From JAJDXW01 sp965214795 (GTDB lineage: Bacteria; Pseudomonadota; Gammaproteobacteria; HK1): a stretch of DNA of 64,000 bases. Made by a program: the position numbers and the translations under genes. This document shows, piece after piece, positions 55,536 to 64,000 of the stretch. How positions within the stretch are numbered: the stretch's first letter is position 1; every line of letters starts with the position of its first letter. The notes below the pieces were generated by a model. That model was not told the DNA's origin, made no database searches, and worked only from the letters and a program-made list of their open reading frames with translations. The stretch spans positions 310,001 to 374,000 of the forward strand of contig OZ243976.1 in the NCBI GenBank assembly GCA_965214795.1. Direction: 5' to 3'.

Positions 55536-57825
55536 GGCCTTCCATCACGACGGCGCCGGCTTCCCGGCATGCGGCGAGCCGGCGCGCCGGACCCCGGGCG
55601 CGTGGCGTGCCTCCGGCGCCGCTCGACGCCGCCGGCGGCTGCTCCGCACCTGCCCCGCGCGGGCTGACCGGAACCGGGCGGACGTCCCGGCCCGGCTCCC
55701 TACCAGCGCATCGTCGCCCGCAGGCCCACTCCGTGCTCGGACCCGTCGCCGTTCGCAGCCTCGCGGCGCGTCGCCTCCAGACCGAATTCGAACGAGCCGG
55801 CGTGGCGGCCCTCGCGCGTCAGACGCCAGCCGAGGCGGTAGTCGCGCCCGCTCTCCGACAGCCCGAAGCCAAGCTCCGGCGTCCCCGTGAAGCGACCGCC
55901 GAAGGCGGAAAGGCCGTAGCCGACCCGGACCTCCAGACTGCGACGCCCGAGAGGATCCGCCGCCCCCGTGCCGTCGTCGGCCGCAAGCCCCGCCATGGTG
56001 TCGCGACCGTAGAGCGCGTCCACACCGCCGGTCGCCGACGCTCCCACGGTCTGGCTGAGGCTCAGGCTCAGGCCCCGGTCCGAGGACGGGGACGGGTCGA
56101 AGGCGAGCGAGCCCGAGAGGCCGAACTCACGGAAGCCCGACGCCTCATGGCCGAGAAGCCCGCGACCCTGCAGGTCCGCCGTCATCCCCGAGGACGGATC
56201 GGCATAGGCAACACCGGCGCCCACCTCCACGCCGAACCCGGTCTCCGCGTCGCCCCCGTCATGGCGCGCCCCGATCCCGAACGAGGGCGTCAGCGTTCCC
56301 CCACCCTCCGAGCGGAACGCGCGCGTGCCCTCCAGACCCAGCCGCAGCCGCGTCACCTCGGCATCGGCCGCCTCCAGCAGCCCGCCGTCACTGCCCTGCG
56401 CGCCGTCCGATGCGCTGCGCACGACCAGACCGTCCGTCTTCGCCGCCAGCTCGAAGCCGCCTTCCGCCGGCGCCTCCACGAGCACGCCGCGCAGTCCCGC
56501 CGCCGCCATCGCGAGATCCATGTCCGTCTCGATTCGGGCCCCGCCCTCGGGCTCCAGCGTCAGCGTCCCCTCGCCGTAGCCTGCAACGCCCCACGCCGTC
56601 ACCCGGTCGTTCAGCGTCCGCCGGCCCCAGGGATACAGACCGGTCAATGACGACGACACCGTGCCGGCGCCTTGGCCGCGGTAGTCGCCTTCGCCTCGGC
56701 TGTGACCCACGATCAGACCCGCCGCCCAGTCGTCTCGGGCCCAGTCGGCCCCCAGCAGGCCCGTCGCCACCTCGCCGTCCACCGAGAGATCGCCGTCCTG
56801 GCCGTCGAAGCCCGTCACCGCGCCCCGGCCCCACAGCGAGACGAAGCCGCCCTCCGCCGTCCCCTCCGTCCGCGCGAACGACGTTCCGGTCAGCAGCTCG
56901 CGGCCGCTTATCGTCAGCAGTCCCGCCAGATCGGTCGCGAGTTCCGCCCCGGCGTCACGGGACGCCGCCTCGTCGAACGCCCCGGCCGCCCCGACACGCC
57001 GACCGGCAATCGAGACCTCCACCCCCGCCTGGCGGGCCGCCGTCATCCGCGCCTCCACCGCATCGACCACCTGCCCGGCCACCGTGCGCCCGAAGCGCCC
57101 GAGCCACGCACGAGGCATCGCGTCGGTGTTCACGATGGTCCCCGTCGCCGTGCCGTCCGAGACCTCCGCTCCGAACGGGCGCGACAGCGTGAGCGTCATC
57201 GTCTCCTCGCCCTCGTCGTGCGCGTCCTCCAGCACCGCGACGTGCACCGTCTTCACCGTCTCGCCCGCCTCGAACCGCACCACGCCCGACGCCGCCACGT
57301 AGTCCGCGCCCGCCGTCGCACTGCCGTCCGATGTCGCATAGCGCACCGACACCGCCGACGGCCGCTTCCCGGACAGCGTCACCCGGAAGGCGAGCGGCGT
57401 CCCCGCCGACTCGTTCACCCGCGCGTCCGCCACCGTCATCGTCGTCGACCCCAGCGGCGTCGTCCCTTTCGGGGACTGCGGCCCGTCGTTGTCCAGCACG
57501 TCCACGCCGGCCGAGCCCGCATCCGCGGCCACCGCGTAGCCGCGACCCTCGCCCGCGGACACCGTCGCCGTCACGCGGCCGTCGGCCTCGGCCGTCGAGT
57601 CGTCCTCGGTCGCGACCCGCAGCCGCGTCTCCGTCTCGTCCTCCCCGAACGCCACCGCCGTCGGCGCGGTCCCGGCGAGCACGCTGCCGGCCTCGCTCAC
57701 GTCCACCGCCACCGTCAGCGGCACCGACGCGTCGCCCGTGCGCGTCAGCACGAACACCGCGTCCTCGCCTTCCGTGACCGCGTCCGCCTCCGCCGCAATC
57801 GTCACCACCGACCCGCCGATACTCA

Positions 57826-58966
57826 CCTTGAAGGTGCGCGTGACGGTGGCGGGCGGGTCGTCCGCGTCCGTGGCGCCATAGGTCACTCGGGTGACCCCGG
57901 GGGTGGTCGGCGTGCCGGACAGCGTGCGGGTGCTCCCGTCGAAGGACAGCCCCGCCGGCAAGGGGGCCAGGGTGTAGGTGTAGGGTCCGGTGCCGCCGGT
58001 GGCCGCCGGCAGCGTCAGGTCGACGGTGTCGCCGACCTCGTACCCGAGCTTGGCCGGGGCGCTCAAGGTCATCGACGCCCCCGCGGCCCTGATGCGTATC
58101 TTGAGGATGTGCCTGCTGGCGGCGAAGAAGCCGGCCGCGTCTCTCACCCCGTAGCGGAGCTGGCTGAGCCCGGGGGCGGTCGGCGTGCCGGACAGCCGGC
58201 GGGTGCTTCCGTCGAAGGACAGCCCGGCCGGCAAGGAGCTCCCGTCGTGGGGGAAGGACCAGTCGGCCCCCAAGGGGGCCAAGGTGTAGGTGTGGGGTCC
58301 GGTGCCGCCGGTGGCCGTCGGCAGGGTCAGGTCGACGGTGTCGCCGACCTTGTAGATGAGCCTGGCCGGGGTGCTCAAGGTCATCGATGACGACCGCTCG
58401 CGCTTGATGCGCAGGTTGAAGGTGCGCGTGACGGTGGCGGGCGGGTCGTCCGCGTCCGTGGCGCCATAGGTCACTCGGGTGACCCCGGGGGCGGTCGGCG
58501 TGCCGGACAGCGTGCGGGTGCTCTCGTCGAAGGACAGCCCCGCCGGCAAGGGGGCCAGGGTGTAGGTGTACGGCTCGGTGCCGCCGTTGGCCGCCGGCAG
58601 CGTCAGCTCGACGGTGTCGCCGGCCCCGTAGCGCACCGCTTTCGACGGGAGGTTCAGGGTCAGTCTCGGCTCCCTGCTCTTCTTGATGCGCAGGTTGAAG
58701 GTGCGCGTGACGGTGGCGGGCGGGTCGGCCGCGTCCGTGGCGCCATAGGTCACTCGGGTGACCCCGGGGGTGGTCGGCGTGCCGGACAGCGTGCGGGTGC
58801 TCCCGTCGAAGGACAGCCCGGCCGGCAAGGGGGTCAGGGTGTAGGTGTAGGGCCCGGTGCCGCCGTTGGCCGCCGGCAGGGTCAGGTCGACGGTGTCGCC
58901 GGCTCCGTAGCGCACCGCTTGCGACGGGACGTTCAAGGTCAGCGCTCTCGGCCGCTCGAGCGGCAG
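57826..58966 (-). repeat. Four tandem putative-Ig (He_PIG) repeats in the autotransporter
   Basis: Near-identical units of about 90-100 codons, each containing GDTVDLTLPA, GTGPYTYTL, PAGLSFDGSTRTLSGTPT and VTYGATDADDPPATVTRTF. One unit (about 58080-58390) is more diverged and carries an insertion. DNA identity is very high between the others, a sign of recent expansion or gene conversion. Confidence 0.85.
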
Positions 58967-60270
58967 GTCGTTGTCCTCGATCGTGCCCGTGGCCGTGTCG
59001 TCGGCGAGGCTCGCAGCCGAGGACGGCCGGGGATTGGAGAGCGTGACCTCGACCGTCTCCTCCTCCTCCTGGATGTCGTCGTCCACCAGGTCGAGCGTGA
59101 TGTTCGCGGAAGTCTCGCCCGGCTGGAAGGTCACGGTGCCCGAGGTCGTCCCGGTGTAGTCCGCGGGCCGCGCCGAGACGGGCGTGATCGCGTAGTCGAC
59201 GGAGACCGCCTGCCAGCTTGCCGGACTCAGGGCCAGCGCGAACACCAGGTCGTCGCTCTCGGAAGCCGAAGCGTCGGCGACGCTGAGCGCGGGCGTGGCT
59301 TCGTTGTCCCTCACCTCGGCTTCGGCCTGCGCCGGCGTGCCCAGGTCGTAGGCGTCGCCGTCGGTCAGCGTCAACGTCAGCGTGGCGCCGGGCTCGTCGG
59401 TCTGGTCGTCCGTCGTCGGGATCGCCACCGTGGCCGTGGTCGAGCCCGCCCCGAAGGTGGCGGAGGTCGGCGGGACGCCGGCCAGCACCGAGCCGCCGCC
59501 CGTCACCGCGAAGGTCACGACGAGAGTCCCGGAAGTGTCCCCCCACCGCGTCAGCGTGAACGTCGCGTCCTCGCCTTCCGTCACGTCGCCCTCGGAGGCG
59601 ACCGTGACCGTCGGCGGCTCGTCGTTCGCCTCGATCGCGCCCGTGGCCGTGGCGTCGGCGAGGGTCGCGGCCGAGGACGGCTGGGGATTGGAGAGCGTGA
59701 CCTCGACCGTCTCCTTCTCCTCCTCGATGTCGTCGTCCACCAGGTCGAGCGTGATGTTCGCGGAAGTCTCGCCCGGCTGGAAGGTCACGGTGCCCGAGGT
59801 CGGCCCGGTGTAGTCCGCGGGCCGCGCCGAGACGGGCGTGATCGCGTAGTCGACGGAGATTGCCTGCCAGCTTGCCGGACTCAGGGTCACCCGGAACACC
59901 AGGTCGTCGCTCTCGGGAACCAAGGCGTCGGCGACGCTGAGCGCGGGCGTGGCTTCGTTGTCGCTCACCCCGGCTTCGGCCTGCGCCGGTGTGCCCAGGT
60001 CGTAGGCGTCGCCGTCGGTCAGCGTCAACGTCAGCGTGGCGTCGGGCTCGTCGGTCTGGTCGTCCGTCGTCGGGATCGCCACCGTGGCCGTGGTCGAGCT
60101 CGCCCCGAAGGTGGCTGAGGTCGGCGGGACGCCGGCCAGCACCGAGTCGCCGCCCGTCACCGCGAAGGTCACGACGAGCGTCCCGGAAACGTCCGTGCCC
60201 GACCGCGTCAGCGTGAACGTCGCGTCCTCGCCTTCCGTCACGTCGCCCCCGGAGGCGACCGTGACCACCG
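58967..60270 (-). repeat. Two tandem ~660-bp Calx-beta repeat units in the autotransporter
   Basis: Each unit encodes about 220 residues (two Calx-beta domains), starting VTVAS.GDVTEGEDATF and ending SSAA.LAD.TATG.IE.ND. The two copies are almost identical at DNA level. Calx-beta domains bind Ca2+ through DDD/ExE loops, visible as LVDDDIxEExETV. Confidence 0.85.
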
Positions 60271-62318
60271 GCAGGTCGTCGTCGTCCGTGATCGTCAGCG
60301 TCGCGTCGTCCGGGCCCGTGACCCCCTGGTCGTTCGTCGCCGTGCCCGACACCGTCACCGTCTTGTCCGGCGCGTCCATGTCGTTGTCGTTCGCCGTGAT
60401 CGTCACCGAGCCCGTGCTCGTCAGGGAGTTGGCCGCGATCGTCAACCGGCTCCCGCTCAGCGTGTAGTCGTTCGCCACCGCCGGCGACACCGGCGCCGCC
60501 GTCACCGTCAACGTCGTCGCCTGCGGCGAGGGCTTGTCCAGCGTGGCCGTCACCGTGCTCGTTTCGCCGTCCTCGCCGATCGAGGCCGGCGTCAGGACCA
60601 GCGTCACCGTTGGCGTCTCGTTCGCCACCGGCTGGCTCGAGAACGCCGTCGCCGCGTTCCCCTCCTCGTCCTGAAGCACCGACCCGCTCCCCGGCACCGC
60701 GTAGCTCACCGTCACCGTCTCGTCGGCGCCCACGGACGACGTCAGCGTCAACGTCACCGCCGACCCGCTCACCGTCACCGCGCTCACCGTGCGCCCCCCG
60801 GACACCGCGAACGCCGACGCGGCCGGCACGCTCGCCTCGTCCAGCGCCTCGTTCATCGTCACCGTCAGCACCCGGCCGTTCACCGACGCTCTGTCGAAGA
60901 CCACTACGACCGGCGCTTCCGTGATCGTCCCGGAGAGGGCGCCGACCACCTCGCGGTTGCCGTTGCGATCGGCGAAACGCACCGTCACCCGCACCCGCTT
61001 GCCCTGGTCGTCCCCGACCGGCGTGTAGGTCCGCGACATCGCGCCGGCGATGTCTTCCGGGTTCGACACGCCGTCGGCGTCCACTCGCGTCCACTGGTAG
61101 GTGAACGACGGCGAGGACGGCAGGCCGTCGGTGTCCTTGATGTCGTCGGTCACCGCCGTCAGCGTCTGGCCGACCTGCGCCGTGCCGCCCAGCGTCAGGC
61201 CCGTGGCAAACGTGTTGTCGGTGCTGTCGGCGGTCGTCTGCCCGTAACAGTCGTCATCGGTGTAGGCCACCTGCACCCGGAGCCGCCTGCCCTCGTCGTC
61301 TTCCGTCGGGGTGTAGGTCCGGGAGGTCGCGCCGGAAATGAGCTCCGAGTTCCTCCCGTCGTGGTCCGTCCGGAGCCACTCGTAGGTGAACGACGAAGCC
61401 CCGCCGTTCGGGTCGGCGATGGTCGCGGTGTCGGCCGTCAGCGTCTCGCCGATCGTCTGGCTCCCCGTAATCGTCACCCCCCTCGTGGGCAAGTGGTTCC
61501 GCTCTCCGACGATCTCCGTGACGAACGTGTTCCTGCCGTTGCCGTCGGGGATCCAGCCCTCGGCGCCGGGATTTCTCACGTCGGCGCTCAGCCCGCGCAG
61601 GAAAGCCCAGTCGCCGCACTGGTCGGTGTGCCCGGTGAAACCCACATCGCCGGAAGTGCCGCCGGTGGTTCTGGTGATGTCCACCGCTCTCCACTTGGGT
61701 CCGGTCCTGTTCGCCACCGACCACAGATACAGGTGGTACGTGGTGCTCGCATCGAGAACGGTGTTCGCGGGCGCGTCGAACCGGTACCTCCGATTGCCCA
61801 CGAACCTGGGGGTCGCGAACTCGGCAAGCCGCCCGGCGAGCGCAGGCTCGTTGGTTATCGCGTGGACCGTGCCCGAATCCGGAACCGTCGGAGCGAAGCC
61901 CGGGGGGTTCGTGGGGTTCGGATTCGCCTTGCCCCGATACAGGTACAGTGAGGTGGTCCGGGTCGTTTGGACAGTCCGAGGGCCGGAATAAGGTGTACCG
62001 GGACTGTGATGTGATGCCCTCGGAACGATCGTACCCGTTGCCGGTGACCGGCGTCGAGGTACGTCGAAACTCTGTTCTCCGGACCGCTGGTGGTTGGTCC
62101 TGTGGAGCTTGTGGGCGAGAGGCGCGAGAGTGTGGGCGAGGCGGTGGGCAACGCGCCCGCGTTGTCCACGGTCTCGTCCACACGGCCCGTAGGGCTCGCG
62201 CCGGTCCGAAGGACTCGTCCACAAATCCACAGGACTCCCCCCCCTCGCCCATCACCGGGGTCCTGGGCGGCGCCACGATCGTCACCTGCGCAACGCCCCT
62301 CGTTCGCACCGGTGGCCT

Positions 62319-63179
62319 TCATGCCGCACGGTCCCAACGGTACGCCTCGATCGGCGTGCGTCCACCCAGGGCGCTGTGCGGGCGCTCCTGGGTATAGAAA
62401 CGCATCCAGTTTGCGATGACGCGCTCGGCTTCGAAGCCGTCGCGCAGTTCGTGCAGGTACACCGCCTCGTACTTCAGCGACCGCCAGAGCCGTTCGATGA
62501 ACACGTTGTCCAGGCACCGCCCGCGGCCATCCATCGAACACCTCGCCCCGCACGCGAGAACCCGTTCGGTGAACGCCAGGGAGGTGAATTGTGCCCCTTG
62601 GTCGGTGTTGAAGATCTGCGGCGTTCCGTAGCCAAGGGCCGCCTCGAGCGCCTCGATGCACAACTGGCTGTCCATGGTGTTCGACAGCCGCCACGAGAGC
62701 ACGTGGCGGCTCGCCCAATCCATCACCGCCACCAAGTACAAATACCCTTGCGAAACCGGGATGTAGGTCAGGTCCGCACACCACACGTGGTCCGGGCGCT
62801 CGACCTGCACCCCGCGCAGCAGGTACGGATAGACCCGATGGTCAGGGTGCGGAACGCTCGTGCGCGGTTTGCAGTACAGCGCCTCGAGCCCCATCACCCG
62901 CATCAGCCGCCGGACCCGGCCCCGACCCACTGGCGTGTCTTCACGGCGAAGATGACGAACCATCTGCCGGCTCCCGTAGAACGGATAAGCCAAGTACAGC
63001 TCGTCGAGCCGTCGCATCAGCGCCGTGTCCTCGGCGCTCGCCGCGCGGGGCGTGTAGTACAGCGACGAGCGGCTCAAGCCCAGCAGCTCGCTCTGGCGCC
63101 GCAGGCTCAACCGACCCCCGCGTTCGACCATCGCCAAGCGCTCCTCGCGACTCAGCTCCCCAACCCGCGCAGAAAAAAA
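62319..63179 (-). CDS. IS3-family transposase OrfB (made as OrfAB by -1 frameshift)
   Basis: Catalytic integrase-core protein. A HTH_21 region (LLGLSRSSLYYTPR, YGSRQMVRHLRRE) precedes the DDE residues: Asp in VWCADLTYIPVSQG, Asp in IFNTDQGAQFTS, Glu in NVFIERLWRSLKYEAVYL, and the ending RPHSALGGRTPIEAY. All three catalytic residues are present, so the element looks active. The given right end is where the -1 shift on T TTT TTT (63179-63173) takes ribosomes from orfA into this frame; the open frame beyond it is antisense or out of frame to orfA. Confidence 0.92.
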   Translation of the reverse strand, partial: FFSARVGELSREERLAMVERGGRLSLRRQSELLGLSRSSLYYTPRAASAEDTALMRRLDELYLAYPFYGSRQMVRHLRREDTPVGRGRVRRLMRVMGLEALYCKPRTSVPHPDHRVYPYLLRGVQVERPDHVWCADLTYIPVSQGYLYLVAVMDWASRHVLSWRLSNTMDSQLCIEALEAALGYGTPQIFNTDQGAQFTSLAFTERVLACGARCSMDGRGRCLDNVFIERLWRSLKYEAVYLHELRDGFEAERVIANWMRFYTQERPHSALGGRTPIEAYRWDRAA

Positions 63180-63436
63180 TCGCGCTCCACCGTCAGCTCC
63201 CCGATCTTCGCGTGCAGCGCGCGGATCGTCTCCTCGTGCTCCGAACGACCCTTCGCCCGCGGGCCCGAAAACACCTCGTCCAGGCCCTCCACCGCCTGGC
63301 GCTTCCAGGCGCTGACTTGGTTCGGATGAACCTGGTGCTTCGCCGCGATCGCCTGAACCGGTTGCTCCCCTCGTAGCGCTTCGAGCGCCACTCGCTTCTT
63401 GAACGCCGCGGTGAATCGCCGCCGTCTGGTCGCCAT
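63152..63436 (-). CDS. IS3-family transposase OrfA
   Basis: 94 residues starting MATRRRRFTAAFKKRVALEAL, the HTH_Tnp_1 domain that binds the IS ends (ALRGEQPVQAIAAKHQVHPNQVSAWKRQ), followed by a leucine-zipper-like helix to the end (HAKIGELTVERDFF). The ATG at 63436 has GGAGGGC 7 bases upstream. The 3' end overlaps orfB and contains the T7 slippery run. Confidence 0.92.
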   Translation of the reverse strand: MATRRRRFTAAFKKRVALEALRGEQPVQAIAAKHQVHPNQVSAWKRQAVEGLDEVFSGPRAKGRSEHEETIRALHAKIGELTVERDFFLRGLGS

Positions 63437-63502
63437 ACCCTTGCCCTCCTGCAGGCTCTCCGTACACCTTAGCGACCTGTCCAAAAATCCGGGACCACCT
63501 CA

Positions 63503-63877
63503 CAGTTTCACATTGTTCAGCCCGAGGGGCATGGTGGTGAAGTGCAGAACGACGTTTCGGAGGGGGATGTTGCCGGACCCCGCTGGGGTCGTGAACGGTT
63601 GGGCAAGATGAAACGTGCTCTCGCTCGAAGCGGTGCCTTGCGTCGGGCCGTCCACGAAAAAGTTTCCGGTTCGTTCGACGGCGTTGCTGATGTGAGGAGT
63701 CTGCGCTTGGGCGGCCATCGGCGACATGGCCGCCATGGCGGCGACGCACGGCAGGGCCAGGCAGGCCAGCCGCGCTCTCGCCGCCGGACCGGGGCGCCCC
63801 GTGCCGCGAACGGTTCCGTGCGAGTCGTTGCGGATTTCAGAGATCATGCTGCGGTTCTCTCGCCAGTGCGCGCCCAT
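63503..63877 (-). pseudogene. Giant autotransporter, 5' part with signal peptide (disrupted by IS3 element)
   Basis: The first 125 codons. From an ATG at 63877 with AAGGAGAGG 7 bases upstream, a long extended signal peptide (ARLACLALPCVAAMAAMSPMAAQAQ) is followed by PHISNAVERTGNFFVDG and HFTTMPLGLNNVKL, where the IS begins and supplies a TGA. Removing the IS and one CAG copy joins ...NNVKL directly to YLYRGKANPNP without any frame change. Upstream to 64000 lies a TATATT on the minus strand near 63957-63962, perhaps the -10 element. Confidence 0.85.
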
Positions 63878-64000
63878 TGGTCCGCCTCTCCTTCCGTTCC
63901 GCATGCCGGCCGGCCCGTCCCGACTCCCGTCGCCCGCGCCGACGCACGCAGTGCACAATATACTACGGAAACCGCCTGTTGTTTCCTGAATTCTCCCGTG

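Larger units (their letters stand above)
55700..61948 (-). pseudogene. Giant autotransporter adhesin-like protein, 3' part (disrupted by IS3 element)
   Basis: 2083 codons continuing in frame from the 5' part at 63503-63877 once the IS is removed. Domains from the N-terminus: a lectin-like or choice-of-anchor segment (YLYRGKANPNP, STTYHLYLWSV), two Ig-like repeats with TYTP(T/V)EDD, Calx-beta-type repeats (DVTEGEDATFTLTR, YAITPVSARPADYTG, GTVTFQPGETSANITLDLVDDD), four putative-Ig repeats (LPAGLSFDGSTRTLSGTPT), further Calx-beta units, and a passenger-proximal helix (WLGRFGRTVAGQVVDAVEARM) leading to a roughly 400-residue autotransporter beta-barrel ending in GVGLRATMRW with the terminal aromatic residue. 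It should be a surface adhesin when intact. The open frame upstream of 61948 belongs to the IS. Without signal peptide and start it is presumably not secreted. Confidence 0.85.
61949..63502 (-). mobile_element. IS3-family insertion sequence, 1554 bp, in the autotransporter gene
   Basis: Imperfect terminal inverted repeats open TGAGGTGGTCC at both ends and continue to TTTGGACAG; AAGGTGTAC also recurs subterminally. The element is flanked by the 3-bp direct duplication CAG (61946-61948 and 63503-63505), usual for IS3. It carries orfA and orfB on the minus strand with a T7 frameshift site. About 370 bp of non-coding DNA lie between the orfB stop and the left end, much longer than the 30-60 bp usual in the family. 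Confidence 0.92.

Noticed and set aside
61949..62230. N-terminal 94 codons of the long frame at 55700-62230 as part of the autotransporter
   Set aside because: They lie inside the IS3 element. The real N-terminus with a signal peptide is on the other side of the insertion.

Overview
This 64 kb window is very GC-rich chromosomal DNA. Its gene content (paired hydantoinase A/B genes, a TAXI-type TRAP transporter, CobW and CobQ proteins, a YqiK-like flotillin, a tesA/ybbA/ybbP locus) suggests a metabolically versatile proteobacterium, most likely an alphaproteobacterium. That placement is inference; there is no rRNA gene to settle it. Long antisense open frames are abundant because of the GC content and were set aside as shadows.

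Layout. 1-7.1 kb: partial flotillin, then a minus-strand hydantoinase pair (hyuA-hyuB) with a small ORF between them. 7.5-15.6 kb: membrane protein, CobW-like GTPase, and a divergent tesA / ybbA-ybbP locus whose spacer holds three tandem ~200-bp repeats. 15.8-25.1 kb: a mosaic accessory region with a phd/vapC pair, fragments duplicated from ybbP and from an enolase-superfamily gene, a giant GHKL-ATPase/NO VEIN-like protein (probable defence), a transposase remnant, the intact enolase-superfamily gene, and a MITE-like element. 25.2-36.3 kb: a catabolic cluster with a polysaccharide-deacetylase-fold hydrolase, a RutE-like reductase, a double-GFA protein, an N-carbamoylsarcosine-amidase-like enzyme, a Rad52-like small protein, a FAH-fold hydratase, a peroxiredoxin with an in-frame TGA at the peroxidatic position (probable selenoprotein), and a second hyuA-hyuB pair. 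36.5-38.3 kb: a lower-GC three-ORF island with a NYN nuclease, a 41-residue coupled ORF and a PD-(D/E)XK-like protein. 38.5-49.4 kb: cupin, M15-like peptidase, 2-hydroxyacid dehydrogenase, an internally deleted group II intron, a methyltransferase, formate dehydrogenase, a VapC remnant, galE and an aroE homologue. 49.4-54.9 kb: fused TRAP permease, its TAXI binding protein and cobyric acid synthase. 55-64 kb: a type III restriction-subunit remnant and a giant repeat-rich autotransporter gene cut in two by an IS3-family element.

The most interesting observation is that small accessory modules are shared among the hydantoin-cluster proteins. The protein translationally coupled to the N-carbamoylsarcosine-amidase-like gene has an N-terminal helical motif that recurs at the N-terminus of HyuB1, and a C-terminal Rad52-like module that recurs at the C-terminus of HyuB2. 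All are joined by low-complexity Ala/Gly/Pro linkers. This looks like a docking or scaffold system tying together the enzymes of one cyclic-amide/ureide pathway. Other points of interest are the putative selenocysteine peroxiredoxin, the NYN/small-ORF/nuclease island, the GHKL-NO VEIN protein, and an IS3 insertion whose removal, with one copy of the CAG target duplication, restores the autotransporter frame exactly.
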